64,000 nucleotides of DNA, taken from assembly GCF_000472505.1 (NCBI RefSeq), contig NZ_AWZR01000002.1, positions 186,001 to 250,000 on the forward strand. The letters are read 5' to 3'. This DNA is from Luteimonas sp. J29. GTDB lineage: Bacteria > Pseudomonadota > Gammaproteobacteria > Xanthomonadales > Xanthomonadaceae. Shown one piece after another: positions 9,311 to 20,091 of the stretch (position 1 is the first letter of the stretch; each line of letters begins with the position of its first letter). A program made the position numbers and the translations under genes. A model generated the notes under the pieces. That model saw only the letters and a list, made by a program, of their open reading frames with translations, was not told the DNA's origin and did not search any database.

Positions 9311-11182
9311 TCAGCGCTGGGCGACGCGCAGGACCTTGGGGGTGACGAAGATCAGCAGCTCGCCCTTCTCCTTGGTGCGGCCGCGCTTCTTGAACAGGTT
9401 GCCGAGGAACGGCAGGTCGCCCAGGAACGGGACCTTGGTCAGGTCGCTGCGGTCGCGGAACTCGTACACGCCGCCGATCGACACCGTCTGGCCGTCCTCG
9501 ACCAGCACCGCGGTGGTGATCTCGCGCTTGTTGATCTGGGGCACCTCGCCCAGGCCCTGGCCGACGCTGATGAAGCTGTCGATCTCGTCCTTCTTCAGCG
9601 CCATCGCCAGGAACACGCGGCCGTCGTTGGTGATGGTCGGCGTGACCTTGAGCTCGAGCAGAACGTCCTTGAACTCGACGGTCGGGATGCTGTTGCTCTG
9701 GCCGCCGGTCACCGTCAGGTAACCCACTTCCTGGCCCTGGCGGATGATCGCCTCGCGCTGGTTGCTGGTCACGATGCGCGGGTTGGACACCACCTCGCCG
9801 CGGCCCTCCTCCTGCAGCGCGGAGAGCTCGACCGACCAGTCGATGGTGTTGCCGAGGATGGTCAGCGCCAGCGAGCCGGCACGGTCGGGGTTGGCCGGCC
9901 CGTTGAAGTTCAGGCCGGTGGGCGTGGAGAACGACCCCGGTTGGCGGCCGCCCCACGACACGTTGCGCTTCTCGCCCGACACGCCGAACTTGGCACCGAG
10001 CTCGCGCGCGAAGCTCTCGGTCGCGATCACGATCCGGGCCTCGATGATCACCTGGTCGACCGGCTTGTCGAGCATCGTCACCAGGCGCTTGATCTCGGAC
10101 ACGCGCTGCGGGATGTCGATCACCAGCAGGGTGTTGGTGCGGCGGTCGAAGCTGATGCTGCCGCGGCGGGACAGGAAGCCACGGCTGTCCTGGGAGCCCA
10201 TCTGGCCCGAACCACCCGCGCCGATGCTGGTCTTGCTTTCCTCGGTCAGCAGCTTGGCGATGTCCTCGGCATTGCCATAGCTGATCGGGATGTACTCGGT
10301 GACCATCGCCGCGCGCTCCTCGATCTCGAGGCGCGCTTCTTCCTTGGCCTTCTCGAACGCGGCGATCTCGGCCTGCGGGGCCACCCAGATCACGTTGCCG
10401 CTGCGGCGCTTGTCGAGCGAACGGGCCTGCAGCACGATGTCGAGCGCCTGGTCCCAGGGCACGTTGATCAGGCGCAGGGTCACGTTGCCCTGCACGGTGT
10501 CACTGGCGACGATGTTGAGGTTGGACTCCTCGGCGATCAGCTGCAGCACCGTGCGCACGGGGACGTCCTGGAAGTTGAACGTCACCGGCCGACCGGTGTA
10601 CGCGCGCGCCTCGGTCGCCTGCCCGGCGGCCGCGACCGACGCGGCGGGGTTGCTCGCGCCTACCGCACGGTCCGCGGCACCTGCCCGCGGCACGATCTCG
10701 ACCACGTAGTCGCGGCCGGTCTGGTAGGCGAGGGACTCGAAATTGCCCTCGGTGCTGAGCACCAGCTGCGCCCCCTCGCCGCCCTGGCGCGCGTCGATGC
10801 GCTGGACCGGGGTCGCGAAGTCGGTGACGTTGAGCGGACGCTGCAGCGACGCCGGCAGGCTGGCGTTGCCGATGTTGACGATCACGCTCGAACCCTGGGT
10901 ACGCAGGTCGGGGTTGGCGCCCTCGCCGTCGAAGCGGAGGATCAGCTTGCCGGCACCGCCGTCGCCGCGCTTGAAGTCGACCGCCGAGACCGAGACCACG
11001 CCCGGTACCTGCTTGGCCGGGTCGGCGGAGGCGACCTGGGCGACGGCCGGGACGAAGCCGGCGGCGGAGGGGGAACCCGCGGCGGATGCGGACAGCAGGC
11101 CGGCGGCGAGGCCGAACGCCAGGGCCTTGAGCGGAAGGCTTCGCCGGGTCGGCTGCGGATTACGCACAGTGGTGACGGTCAT
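9311..11182 (-). CDS. pilQ: Type IV pilus secretin PilQ
   Basis: 623 residues. This outer-membrane secretin forms the pore through which the type IV pilus leaves and re-enters the cell. Parts in order: signal peptide (to about residue 36), an AMIN domain that binds peptidoglycan (about 55-160), a Ser/Ala linker, the STN and secretin N domains (TFNFQDVPVRTVLQLIAEES onward), and the C-terminal secretin beta-barrel domain ending with VPFLGDLPFLGNLFKKRG and GELLIFVTPKVL. All are intact. The family usually carries two AMIN domains; only one is obvious here. The gene is last in pilMNOPQ, 15 bp after pilP, and is followed by a hairpin terminator. Confidence 0.97.
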   Translation of the reverse strand: MTVTTVRNPQPTRRSLPLKALAFGLAAGLLSASAAGSPSAAGFVPAVAQVASADPAKQVPGVVSVSAVDFKRGDGGAGKLILRFDGEGANPDLRTQGSSVIVNIGNASLPASLQRPLNVTDFATPVQRIDARQGGEGAQLVLSTEGNFESLAYQTGRDYVVEIVPRAGAADRAVGASNPAASVAAAGQATEARAYTGRPVTFNFQDVPVRTVLQLIAEESNLNIVASDTVQGNVTLRLINVPWDQALDIVLQARSLDKRRSGNVIWVAPQAEIAAFEKAKEEARLEIEERAAMVTEYIPISYGNAEDIAKLLTEESKTSIGAGGSGQMGSQDSRGFLSRRGSISFDRRTNTLLVIDIPQRVSEIKRLVTMLDKPVDQVIIEARIVIATESFARELGAKFGVSGEKRNVSWGGRQPGSFSTPTGLNFNGPANPDRAGSLALTILGNTIDWSVELSALQEEGRGEVVSNPRIVTSNQREAIIRQGQEVGYLTVTGGQSNSIPTVEFKDVLLELKVTPTITNDGRVFLAMALKKDEIDSFISVGQGLGEVPQINKREITTAVLVEDGQTVSIGGVYEFRDRSDLTKVPFLGDLPFLGNLFKKRGRTKEKGELLIFVTPKVLRVAQR

Positions 11183-11197
11183 CTTGACTTCCCCTGA

Positions 11198-11737
11198 TCA
11201 ATTGTCTTCGAGCGCAATCGAGGCAGGCCGTTCCAGCCAGCCACCGGCGCCATCCGGCACGAGTTCAACGAGTTCGATCCTGTCTTCATGGACGCTGGTC
11301 ACCCGGCCATCGTTCTGGCCCAGGTAGGAGCCCGGCGCCACGCGATAGGTCACCTTGTCCGGTGCCATCACCAGCCCGACCATGTCCGGCCCGGTGTGCA
11401 GCGTGCCGACCATGTCCAGGCTGTCGAGCGGGAACATCTCGAGCGCCTGCTTGCGCCGGTTCGAATCCGGGCGCGGGCCGCTTCCGCTGCCGTCGTCGCG
11501 GAAGGCGGCGCTGAACGGATCGCGCAGGTCCTGCGCGGCATACTCGAACGACTCGAACTGCTGCATCACCGGCAGCGGTGGCAGCGGCGGCGCGGGCCGC
11601 GCCTTGACGTTGGCGACCCACTCCTCCAGGTTCGGCGCGTCCCCCGGGGTGCTGGTGACGCCCCGCACGCAACCCGAAAGCGCCAGCGCCATCGCGCAGG
11701 CCGCGAGCAGGCCCGCCTCCCTCGAACGAATGCGCAT
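11198..11737 (-). CDS. pilP: Type IV pilus assembly lipoprotein PilP
   Basis: 179 residues. The signal peptide ends in a lipobox (ALALSGC, cysteine at about residue 23), so it is an inner-membrane-associated or periplasmic lipoprotein. The C-terminal half has the beta-sandwich of the PilP/GspC HR domain (FPLDSLDMVGTL, APGSYLGQNDGRV, IELVELVPDG). PilP connects the PilM-PilN-PilO inner-membrane complex to the PilQ secretin. The start overlaps the stop of pilO by one base, consistent with coupled translation. A long Pro-rich linker (PAPPLPPLP) separates lipid anchor and domain, as usual for the family. Confidence 0.95.
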   Translation of the reverse strand: MRIRSREAGLLAACAMALALSGCVRGVTSTPGDAPNLEEWVANVKARPAPPLPPLPVMQQFESFEYAAQDLRDPFSAAFRDDGSGSGPRPDSNRRKQALEMFPLDSLDMVGTLHTGPDMVGLVMAPDKVTYRVAPGSYLGQNDGRVTSVHEDRIELVELVPDGAGGWLERPASIALEDN

Positions 11738-12411
11738 CAGCGTTTCCCCCCCGCAGTCCCCGCCGCGGCCCCCTGCTGCGCCGCGGCCTCTTCCTCGTCC
11801 AGGTACCGGTAGGTCTTGACCGTGCCTGCCAGTTCCAGGCTCGAGTTCGGGCCCAGCGGCACCACCGAATCACCGCGCCCCCCGCGCGGTCGCAGCGAGA
11901 TGTCGTGCATGGTCATGATCACGACCCGCGGCAGCGAAGCCACGCCGCTGACGAAGGCGCCGAACTGGTGGTAGGTCCCGACCATCTTCAGCTCGATCGG
12001 CTTCTCGGCGTAGAACTCCTTCGGCGTTTCCGGGCCCGGCTTGAACAGCTCGTTGTGGATGCCGGTGGCCAGCGCGGTCTGCGAGATGTCGTTGATCAGC
12101 GCCGGCATCTCGGTGCGGCTGGGCAGCTGGCGCAGCATCTGCTGCAGCTGCTGCTCCATCTGCGCGAGCTGCTGCTTGAGCGGCTCCAGGTTGGTCGCCC
12201 TGCCCTGCTTCTCCTCGAAGTCCTGGCGCAGCTCCACCTCGCGCTTCTCCAGGCGCTCGAGTTCCTGGCCCTTGGGGCGGGTGACCAGGTACCAGAGCAG
12301 CCCGAAGATGATCAGGGCGAGCAGCACGCAGAAGCCGATCTTGTACTCGCGCGGCCAGCTGCCCATGTTGCTGACGTCGAGTTCCCTCAGCGATACCTTC
12401 TTCTTGCTCAC
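11737..12411 (-). CDS. pilO: Type IV pilus assembly protein PilO
   Basis: 224 residues. There is a short cytoplasmic N-terminus, one transmembrane segment (IGFCVLLALIIFGLLWYLV, about residues 25-43), a coiled-coil stretch (about 50-95, Glu/Gln/Leu-rich), and a periplasmic ferredoxin-like domain (residues about 110-200). PilO forms heterodimers with PilN and sets the inner-membrane platform of the pilus machine. Its ATG overlaps the pilN stop by four bases (ATGA). An Ala/Gly-rich tail follows the domain. Confidence 0.95.
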   Translation of the reverse strand: MSKKKVSLRELDVSNMGSWPREYKIGFCVLLALIIFGLLWYLVTRPKGQELERLEKREVELRQDFEEKQGRATNLEPLKQQLAQMEQQLQQMLRQLPSRTEMPALINDISQTALATGIHNELFKPGPETPKEFYAEKPIELKMVGTYHQFGAFVSGVASLPRVVIMTMHDISLRPRGGRGDSVVPLGPNSSLELAGTVKTYRYLDEEEAAAQQGAAAGTAGGKR

Positions 12412-13051
12412 TGGGCAGCTCCTTCGGCAGGCGTGGCCGCCTCGGCGGGCTCGGCGTTGACCGGGGGCACCGGATCGGGGACGCCGTCGCCGTCCTCGTC
12501 CTTGGGCGCGTTCGGGTTGGCCAGCTGGACCGTCAGGTTGAACACGTACGGGAGCCCGGCGACGCCGTCGCGCGCCTCGATGATCGACAGGTCGGGCTTG
12601 GTCATCCAGCCCGATCCCTCCAGGTTGCGCATGTAGGTGCTGACCCGGGAGTTGGACTGCGAGCGACCCTCAAGGGTGAGCTTCTCGCCCTCCTGCTTGA
12701 TCGTGGTCAGGATCACGCCGTCGGGGATGGTCCGCACCAGCGAATCGAACAGGTGCACCATCTGCGAGCGGTTCGCCTGCAGCTGCTCGATGACTTCCTT
12801 GCGCGACAGCAGCCGCGCGCGCTGGCGGTCCAGTTCCTCGATCTCGACGATCTTCTTGTCGACCTCGGCGATCTCGCGCTCCAGGAAGCGGTTGCGCTCG
12901 TGCTGGCCGCTGATCTGGGCGTTGTAGTAGAGGTTGACCAGGAACCACAGCACCAGGCCGGCCAGCGCCGCCAGGGCGAGCATCAGGCCGAATTCCTTCT
13001 GGCGCTGCTTGCGGCGCTCCTCGCGCCACGGAAGTAGGTTGATCCGGGCCA

Positions 13052-13052
<1 letters not shown>
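12408..13052 (-). CDS. pilN: Type IV pilus assembly protein PilN
   Basis: 214 residues. The N-terminus carries the hallmark MARINLLPWREERRK, the cytoplasmic INLLP motif that docks into PilM. A transmembrane segment (about residues 22-42), a coiled coil (RNRFLEREIAEVDKKIVEIE) and a periplasmic ferredoxin-like domain follow; the tail is acidic and Pro/Ala-rich (DEDGDGVPDPVPP). The ATG at 13052 overlaps the pilM stop by one base (TGATG). The frame is open further upstream into pilM, but the INLLP motif and the coupling fix this start. Confidence 0.96.
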
Positions 13053-14134
<1,082 letters not shown>

Positions 14135-14161
14135 TTACGTGCGCAACGTGCCCCGGAGCAT

Positions 14162-14190
14162 TAAATAACGGACTTTTCATCCGGTGGCAA
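14162..14190 (-). promoter_or_regulatory. Candidate sigma70 promoter for pilMNOPQ
   Basis: On the minus strand TTGCCA (14190-14185) is separated by 17 bases from TATTTA (14167-14162), about 50 bases before the pilM start. The -35 box is good, the -10 box only fair. No sigma54 -24/-12 signature was evident here. Confidence 0.4.
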
Positions 14191-14349
14191 CTGCCGATTT
14201 GCAAGAGCGTGCCGGATTGCCCGCCACGGGGCGGTTCCTGCCCCTCCGCGGCACCCCACGCAAGCTCCGTGCCCACCGCCGTCGCCCGGCACCGGCGGGG
14301 GCTGGAGGGTTCCATCGGAGCGCTTCGGGCGCAGGGCCTGCCCCACTCT

Positions 14350-14355
14350 TATACT
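14350..14355 (+). promoter_or_regulatory. -10 box (TATACT) just before the PBP1A start
   Basis: TATACT ends nine bases before the ATG at 14365, so transcription would begin within two or three bases of the start codon. No Shine-Dalgarno sequence fits between. This suggests a leaderless or nearly leaderless mRNA. No convincing -35 box is seen at the right distance. Confidence 0.45.
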
Positions 14356-14364
14356 TGCGCCCCT

Positions 14365-16881
14365 ATGTCCAGCCCCGAACCCCGGCCCGCCCGGAAGAAG
14401 TCCCGTCCCCTCGTCCGCGTGCTGCGCTGGGTCCTGCTGCTGTGCGTGGTCCTGGGTCTTGCCGCCGCGGCGGCGGGTTTCATCGTCTATACCTCGGTCG
14501 CCTCGCGCCTGCCCGACGTCCAGAGCCTGCGCGATGTCGAGATGCAGGAGCCGATGTACGTCTATTCGCGCGACGGCAAGCTGATCGCCCTGTTCGGCGA
14601 GATGCGCCGCTACCCGGTGAAGATCGAGGACGTGCCCGAGCGCCTGAGGCAGGCGTTCCTCGCCACCGAGGACGCGCGGTTCTACGAGCACTCCGGCGTC
14701 GACTACCGCGGCGTGGCGCGCGCGATCTGGCTGCTGGCCAAGACCCGCGGCCAGGAGCGGGTGCCCGGCGGTTCGACCATCACCCAGCAGGTCGCCCGCC
14801 AGTTCTACCTGAGCACCGAATACAGCTTCACCCGCAAGTTCGCGGAGATGCTCCTGGCCCGGAAGATGGAGCGGGAGCTGACCAAGGACGAGATCTTCGA
14901 GCTCTACCTCAACAAGAGCTTCTTCGGCAATCGCGCCTACGGCGTGGCCGCCGCCGCCGAGTTCTACTTCGGCAAGACCCTCGACCAGCTCGACCTGGAC
15001 GAGATGGCCTCGCTGGCGGCGATCCCGAAGTTCCCTTCCAGCGGCAACCCGCTCAGCAACCCCGAGCGCGCCCGCGAGCGCCGCGACGACTACGTGCTGG
15101 CGCGCATGCGCGAACTCGGCTTCATTACCGAGGACGAGTACCGCCGCGCGCGGGCGGTCGAGATGCACGCCCGTCCCCACGAGCGGCCGGTGGAGGCCTA
15201 CGCGCCCTACGTGGCCGAGATGGTGCGGCTGGAGATGGAGGCCCGGTTCGGCGGCGACGTGCTGACCAGGGGCTACCACGTCACGACCACGCTCGACCCG
15301 GAGATGCAGGCCGCGGCGGAGAAGGCGGTCCGCGACGGGCTGCTGCTCTACGACCACCGCCATGGCTGGAACAAGACCCCGGAGCAGGTGTTCGAACTGG
15401 CGCCCGACGAGGACCCGGCTGCAGTCGCCGCGCGGCTCCGCGACATCCCGGCCCAGGGCGGCCTGCTGCCGGCGATCGTGCTCGGCACCGGCAACGCCAG
15501 CGCCGAAGTGGTGCTGGCCGACGGCACCCGTGTCACCCTGGACGCGGCCAGCAGCCGCTGGACCGGCAAGGACCCGGCGGCGCTGGTGTCGCGCGGGCAG
15601 CTGGTGCGCGTGCGCCGGGTCGAGACCGCGCCCAAGGGCAACCAGCCCGACGCGGCGCCGGTGGTGAGCTGGCAACTCGACCAGCTGCCGCGCGCCCAGG
15701 CCACCCTGGTCGCGCTCGAGCCCGACACCGGCGCCCTGCGCGCCCTCGTTGGCGGCTTCAGCTTCGCCGGCAACAAGTTCAACCGCGCCACCCAGGCCCG
15801 GCGCCAGCCCGGCTCGAGCTTCAAGCCCTTCATCTACGCGGCCTCGTTCGAGCGGGGCTTCAACCCGGCTTCGATCGTGCTCGATGCCCCGGTGGTGTTC
15901 CGCATGCGCCGCGGCCAGGAATGGCGGCCGAAGAATTCCGACGGCCGCTTCCTCGGCCCGATGCGGCTGCGCGAAGCCCTGGTGCAGTCGCGCAACCTGG
16001 TCTCGGTGCGCCTGCTCGACGCGATCGGCGTCGACTACGCGCGCCGCTACATCAGCCACTTCGGCTTCGAGGAATCGGAGCTGCCGCCGAACCTGTCGAT
16101 CGCGTTGGGCACGCCCTCGCTCACGCCCCTGTCGGTGGCGCGCGGCTACGCGGCCTTTGCCAACGGCGGGTTCCGGATCACGCCCTGGTTCATCGACGAG
16201 GTCCGCGACCGCAACGGCAACGTGGTGTTCAAGGAGAACCCGGCGATCGCCTGCCGCGGCTGCGGCGCCGACGGCGGCGTCGCCCAGTCCACGCCCTCAC
16301 ACGTGGTCGACGGCTTCAACCTGGGGCCGGCAGCCACGGCCACCACCACCGGCGAACAGCGGCCGGAACCGCAGAAGCTGCCGGAGGACGCGGTGCTGGC
16401 GCCGCGCGCCATCGACGAGCGCGTGGCCTACCAGCTGGTGTCGATGATGCTCGACGTGGTCCAGCGCGGCACCGGCGCCGCCGCCAAGGTCCTGGGCCGC
16501 CCGGACGTCGGCGGCAAGACCGGCTCGACCAACGAGCACCGCGACGCCTGGTTCTCCGGCTTCGGCGGCAACGTGGTCGCGTCGGTGTGGGTCGGCCGCG
16601 ACGACAACCGTTCGCTGGGCTACCGCGAGTACGGCGGCCGCGCCGCGCTGCCGATCTGGATCGACTTCATGCGCGTGGCGCTCAAGGACGCGCCGGTCGT
16701 GGCCTACGAGCCGCCGCCGGGCATGGTCCAGGTGTCGGTCTCGGCCGACGGCCGCCTGCTGCCGGGTGGCTCGGGCGGGATCGTCGAGTACATCAAGGCC
16801 GAAGACCTCGAGCGCATGGAGACGATCCCGCAGTTCGACTTCGACGAACAGCCGCCCGAGGAAGCCTTCGACATCTTCTGA
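14365..16881 (+). CDS. mrcA: Penicillin-binding protein 1A (bifunctional class A PBP)
   Basis: 838 residues. There is a short cytoplasmic basic N-terminus and one membrane anchor (residues about 21-45). The GT51 glycosyltransferase domain has catalytic glutamate in [12 protein letters not shown] (E102) and [12 protein letters not shown]. An OB-like insert domain and then the transpeptidase domain follow, with SxxK at S484-S-F-K487, the S-R-N motif near residue 542 and K718-T-G. It polymerises and crosslinks peptidoglycan on the outer face of the inner membrane. I chose ATG 14365 because a -10 box lies directly upstream and the sequence before it is low-complexity; the frame itself is open back to 14122. 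The gene is divergent from pilM, an arrangement common in gammaproteobacteria (ponA/mrcA next to pilM). Confidence 0.96.
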   Translation: MSSPEPRPARKKSRPLVRVLRWVLLLCVVLGLAAAAAGFIVYTSVASRLPDVQSLRDVEMQEPMYVYSRDGKLIALFGEMRRYPVKIEDVPERLRQAFLATEDARFYEHSGVDYRGVARAIWLLAKTRGQERVPGGSTITQQVARQFYLSTEYSFTRKFAEMLLARKMERELTKDEIFELYLNKSFFGNRAYGVAAAAEFYFGKTLDQLDLDEMASLAAIPKFPSSGNPLSNPERARERRDDYVLARMRELGFITEDEYRRARAVEMHARPHERPVEAYAPYVAEMVRLEMEARFGGDVLTRGYHVTTTLDPEMQAAAEKAVRDGLLLYDHRHGWNKTPEQVFELAPDEDPAAVAARLRDIPAQGGLLPAIVLGTGNASAEVVLADGTRVTLDAASSRWTGKDPAALVSRGQLVRVRRVETAPKGNQPDAAPVVSWQLDQLPRAQATLVALEPDTGALRALVGGFSFAGNKFNRATQARRQPGSSFKPFIYAASFERGFNPASIVLDAPVVFRMRRGQEWRPKNSDGRFLGPMRLREALVQSRNLVSVRLLDAIGVDYARRYISHFGFEESELPPNLSIALGTPSLTPLSVARGYAAFANGGFRITPWFIDEVRDRNGNVVFKENPAIACRGCGADGGVAQSTPSHVVDGFNLGPAATATTTGEQRPEPQKLPEDAVLAPRAIDERVAYQLVSMMLDVVQRGTGAAAKVLGRPDVGGKTGSTNEHRDAWFSGFGGNVVASVWVGRDDNRSLGYREYGGRAALPIWIDFMRVALKDAPVVAYEPPPGMVQVSVSADGRLLPGGSGGIVEYIKAEDLERMETIPQFDFDEQPPEEAFDIF

Positions 16882-16936
16882 GGCCGCGTCCGGCCGCGCC
16901 GGCGCGCGGCCGACGGACGCCACGACCTGCGTCACG

Positions 16937-16964
16937 TTGACGCCGTCGGCGCATGGGGTACAGT
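16937..16964 (+). promoter_or_regulatory. Sigma70-type promoter of the 16994 gene
   Basis: TTGACG (16937-16942) and TACAGT (16959-16964) are separated by 16 bases. A GGGAGA Shine-Dalgarno-like motif follows before the start codon at 16994. This is one of the best matching promoters in the window. Confidence 0.6.
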
Positions 16965-16993
16965 CGGGACGACGCCGCACCGGGAGACCCGTG

Positions 16994-17644
16994 ATGCCTC
17001 GTGCCCGCCAGCACGCCGGAACCCGCACCCGCGAACGTCGCACCCGCCTCGCCCACGAGGCCGCCCGGCTGATGGCCGAAGGCGGCATCCGCGACTACCA
17101 CCAGGCCAAGCGCAAGGCGGCGGCGCGGCTCGGCTTCCACGACGACGCCTCGCTGCCGGGCAACCGCGAGATCGAGGATGCACTGCGCGAATACCAGCGG
17201 CTGTTCCTCGGCGGCAGCCAGCCGCACGCGCTGCGCCAGCGGCGCCAGGCCGCGCTGGAGGCGATGGAGTTCCTGGCCCGCTTCGAGCCGCGCCTGGTCG
17301 GCCCGGTGCTCGAGGGCACCGCCGACGCCCGCACGCCGGTGTCGATGCAGTTGTTCAGCGACGACGCCGACGCGGTCGCCCGGTTCCTCGAGGAAGCCGG
17401 CATCCCGGCCGAGTCCCGCAGCCGGCGCCTGCGCCTGGACCGGTTCCGCGAGGAGGAGTTCCCGATGTGGACCTTCAGCGCCCGCGACCTGGCCTTCGAA
17501 CTGACCGTGCTCCCCGCCGTGGCGCTGCGCCAGGCGCCCTTGTCGAACGTGGACGAGCGGCCGATGCGGCGCGCCTCGGCGTCCCAGCTGCGGCAGCTGC
17601 TCGCGGACGAAGACGCCCCCGGCCCCGGCGTCGTGAGGTTCTGA
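16994..17644 (+). CDS. Conserved hypothetical protein, function unknown
   Basis: 216 residues, soluble, Arg/Ala/Leu-rich, no signal peptide or membrane segment. The basic helical N-terminal half includes AARLMAEGGIRDYHQAKRKAAARLG and a segment with LREYQRLF. The C-terminal half has an alternating beta/alpha pattern (FEPRLVGPVLEGTADART, VSMQLFSDDADAVARFLEEAG, LAFELTVLP). That C-terminal half faintly resembles the core of small nucleotidyltransferase-like folds, with an acidic pair in the FSDDADAV segment, but I cannot demonstrate catalytic residues. I have the impression that similar proteins exist across Xanthomonadaceae; that is memory, not a search. It has its own promoter and is followed by a strong bidirectional terminator shared with gltA. 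The start is ATG 16994, directly preceded by an in-frame GTG. No function is claimed. Confidence 0.75.
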   Translation: MPRARQHAGTRTRERRTRLAHEAARLMAEGGIRDYHQAKRKAAARLGFHDDASLPGNREIEDALREYQRLFLGGSQPHALRQRRQAALEAMEFLARFEPRLVGPVLEGTADARTPVSMQLFSDDADAVARFLEEAGIPAESRSRRLRLDRFREEEFPMWTFSARDLAFELTVLPAVALRQAPLSNVDERPMRRASASQLRQLLADEDAPGPGVVRF

Positions 17645-17670
17645 GGCCCGGGCGCCGGCGCCGGACACGA

Positions 17671-17695
17671 CGACGCCCCGCGATGCGGGGCGTCG
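17671..17695. terminator. Bidirectional terminator between the 16994 gene and gltA
   Basis: An 11-bp perfect stem (CGACGCCCCGC / GCGGGGCGTCG) with a three-base GAT loop sits between two convergent genes, 26 bp after one stop codon and 21 bp after the other. There is no marked T-tract on either side. Confidence 0.65.
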
Positions 17696-17716
17696 AGGCA
17701 ACCGGCGGGGCAGCGG

Positions 17717-19000
<1,284 letters not shown>

Positions 19001-19188
19001 GGATTGCACTCCTCGTTTCGGACGAAGCGCCGGACCCGCAGGACCGGCGCCGGCGGCGCGGATGGCTGCCGCATCGCAACAATTATCGCATACGTCGTTC
19101 CCGCGCCGGGTCGCACTTTGGTCTCGACGCCGGGGGCGGCGGAGGGGGCGCCGCCCGCCGCGTCCGCGATTCCGAGCCGCGCGGGCGC

Positions 19189-19211
19189 AAAAAAACCCGC
19201 GAAGGCGGGTT
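19189..19211 (-). terminator. Rho-independent terminator after tRNA-Phe
   Basis: On the minus strand a 7-bp stem (AACCCGC / GCGGGTT) with a four-base CTTC loop is followed by a run of seven T. It lies 25 bases downstream of the tRNA 3' end. Confidence 0.85.
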
Positions 19212-19235
19212 CCTGCACCACACTGTTTCGTTCGA

Positions 19236-19311
19236 TGGTGGCCGGGGAGGGAATCGAACCCCCGACACGGGGATTTTCAATCCCCTGCTCTACCAACTGA
19301 GCTACCCGGCC
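19236..19311 (-). tRNA. tRNA-Phe (GAA)
   Basis: 76 bases including an encoded CCA end. The acceptor stem GGCCGGG pairs with CCCGGCC, the T-loop is GGTTCGATT, and the anticodon stem-loop reads GGGGA-TTGAAAA-TCCCC with anticodon GAA. The anticodon arm is the same as in E. coli tRNA-Phe. The terminator at 19189-19211 follows directly. Confidence 0.97.
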
Positions 19312-19571
19312 ATCACGCCGCGGCGCTGGGCCGGGCGAGCCCGCCATGATACGGATGCGACGCGGTCGCGGCAAGCCGCCGCCCGACCGCGCCACTCGCG
19401 CCCCGCGCCGTGTCGCGCCTGCGGCGAGCACCGCCTCCACCCCCGGACCGGGCCCGCCACGGTCGCCCGGCCCGGCGGCCTGGCGCGGCCTGCGCACCGC
19501 CCCGCGACCGCCCCGGTCGCGTCCGTACGTCGTAGTATCCTGCGCCGGTCCTTGAACAGCGGGGAGTCGAG

Positions 19572-20063
19572 ATGATGCGTGGATGGCGCGTGCCGGTGCT
19601 CGGGTCGGCGGTGGTGCTCGTGGCCTTGCTGGCCGGCTGTTCCAGCGGCGGCACGCCGCGCCGGGTGTCCGAGCCCGCCGCGAGCATCCAGCAACTCACC
19701 GTGCAGGCCGACGGCAGCTGGTCGGTCGACCTGCGCCTGCAGAACTACAGCAGCGTGCCGATGCGCTTCGAGGCGGTCTCGCTCGCGCTCCAGGTCGGCG
19801 GCGAAGAAGCCGGCACGCTGGCCGCGCAGCCGGCGCTGAACGTCGGCCCGGAGTCGGCCGACGTGGTCACCCTGCCGTTCGCCCCTTCCGCCAACGCTCG
19901 CCTGCTGCTCGCCGGGCGCCTCGCCGACGGCGCCGGCACCAGCTACCGGATCGAGGGCACCGTCAGCGCGGCCCCGGCCGACCGCGGCAAGGCCCGCGAA
20001 TACCGGATCCGGCGCGACAGCAGCCTGAGCCCGGTGCCCGGCCTGCCCGGCGTATTGCGCTGA
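19572..20063 (+). CDS. Predicted lipoprotein with LEA/WHy-like beta domain
   Basis: 163 residues. The signal peptide ends in a lipobox (ALLAGC, cysteine at about residue 24), so it is probably lipidated; serine at +2 and +3 favours the outer membrane. The mature part is one beta-rich domain (VDLRLQNYSSVPMRFEAVSLALQV...) with the pattern of late-embryogenesis-abundant LEA14/WHy domains, which bind hydrophobic partners in other organisms. The function here is unknown. GGGGAG lies six bases before ATG 19572; a second ATG follows immediately. A -10-like TAGTAT lies at 19533-19538. It ends 28 bp before an acyl-CoA dehydrogenase gene, so the two may be co-transcribed. Confidence 0.75.
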   Translation: MMRGWRVPVLGSAVVLVALLAGCSSGGTPRRVSEPAASIQQLTVQADGSWSVDLRLQNYSSVPMRFEAVSLALQVGGEEAGTLAAQPALNVGPESADVVTLPFAPSANARLLLAGRLADGAGTSYRIEGTVSAAPADRGKAREYRIRRDSSLSPVPGLPGVLR

Positions 20064-20091
20064 GTCGTCCTTTCCCGCAGGTGTCCCCCTG

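Noticed and set aside
19060..19330. Short frames over tRNA-Phe and its terminator.
   Set aside because: They overlap a perfect tRNA and a terminator and have no ribosome-binding site.
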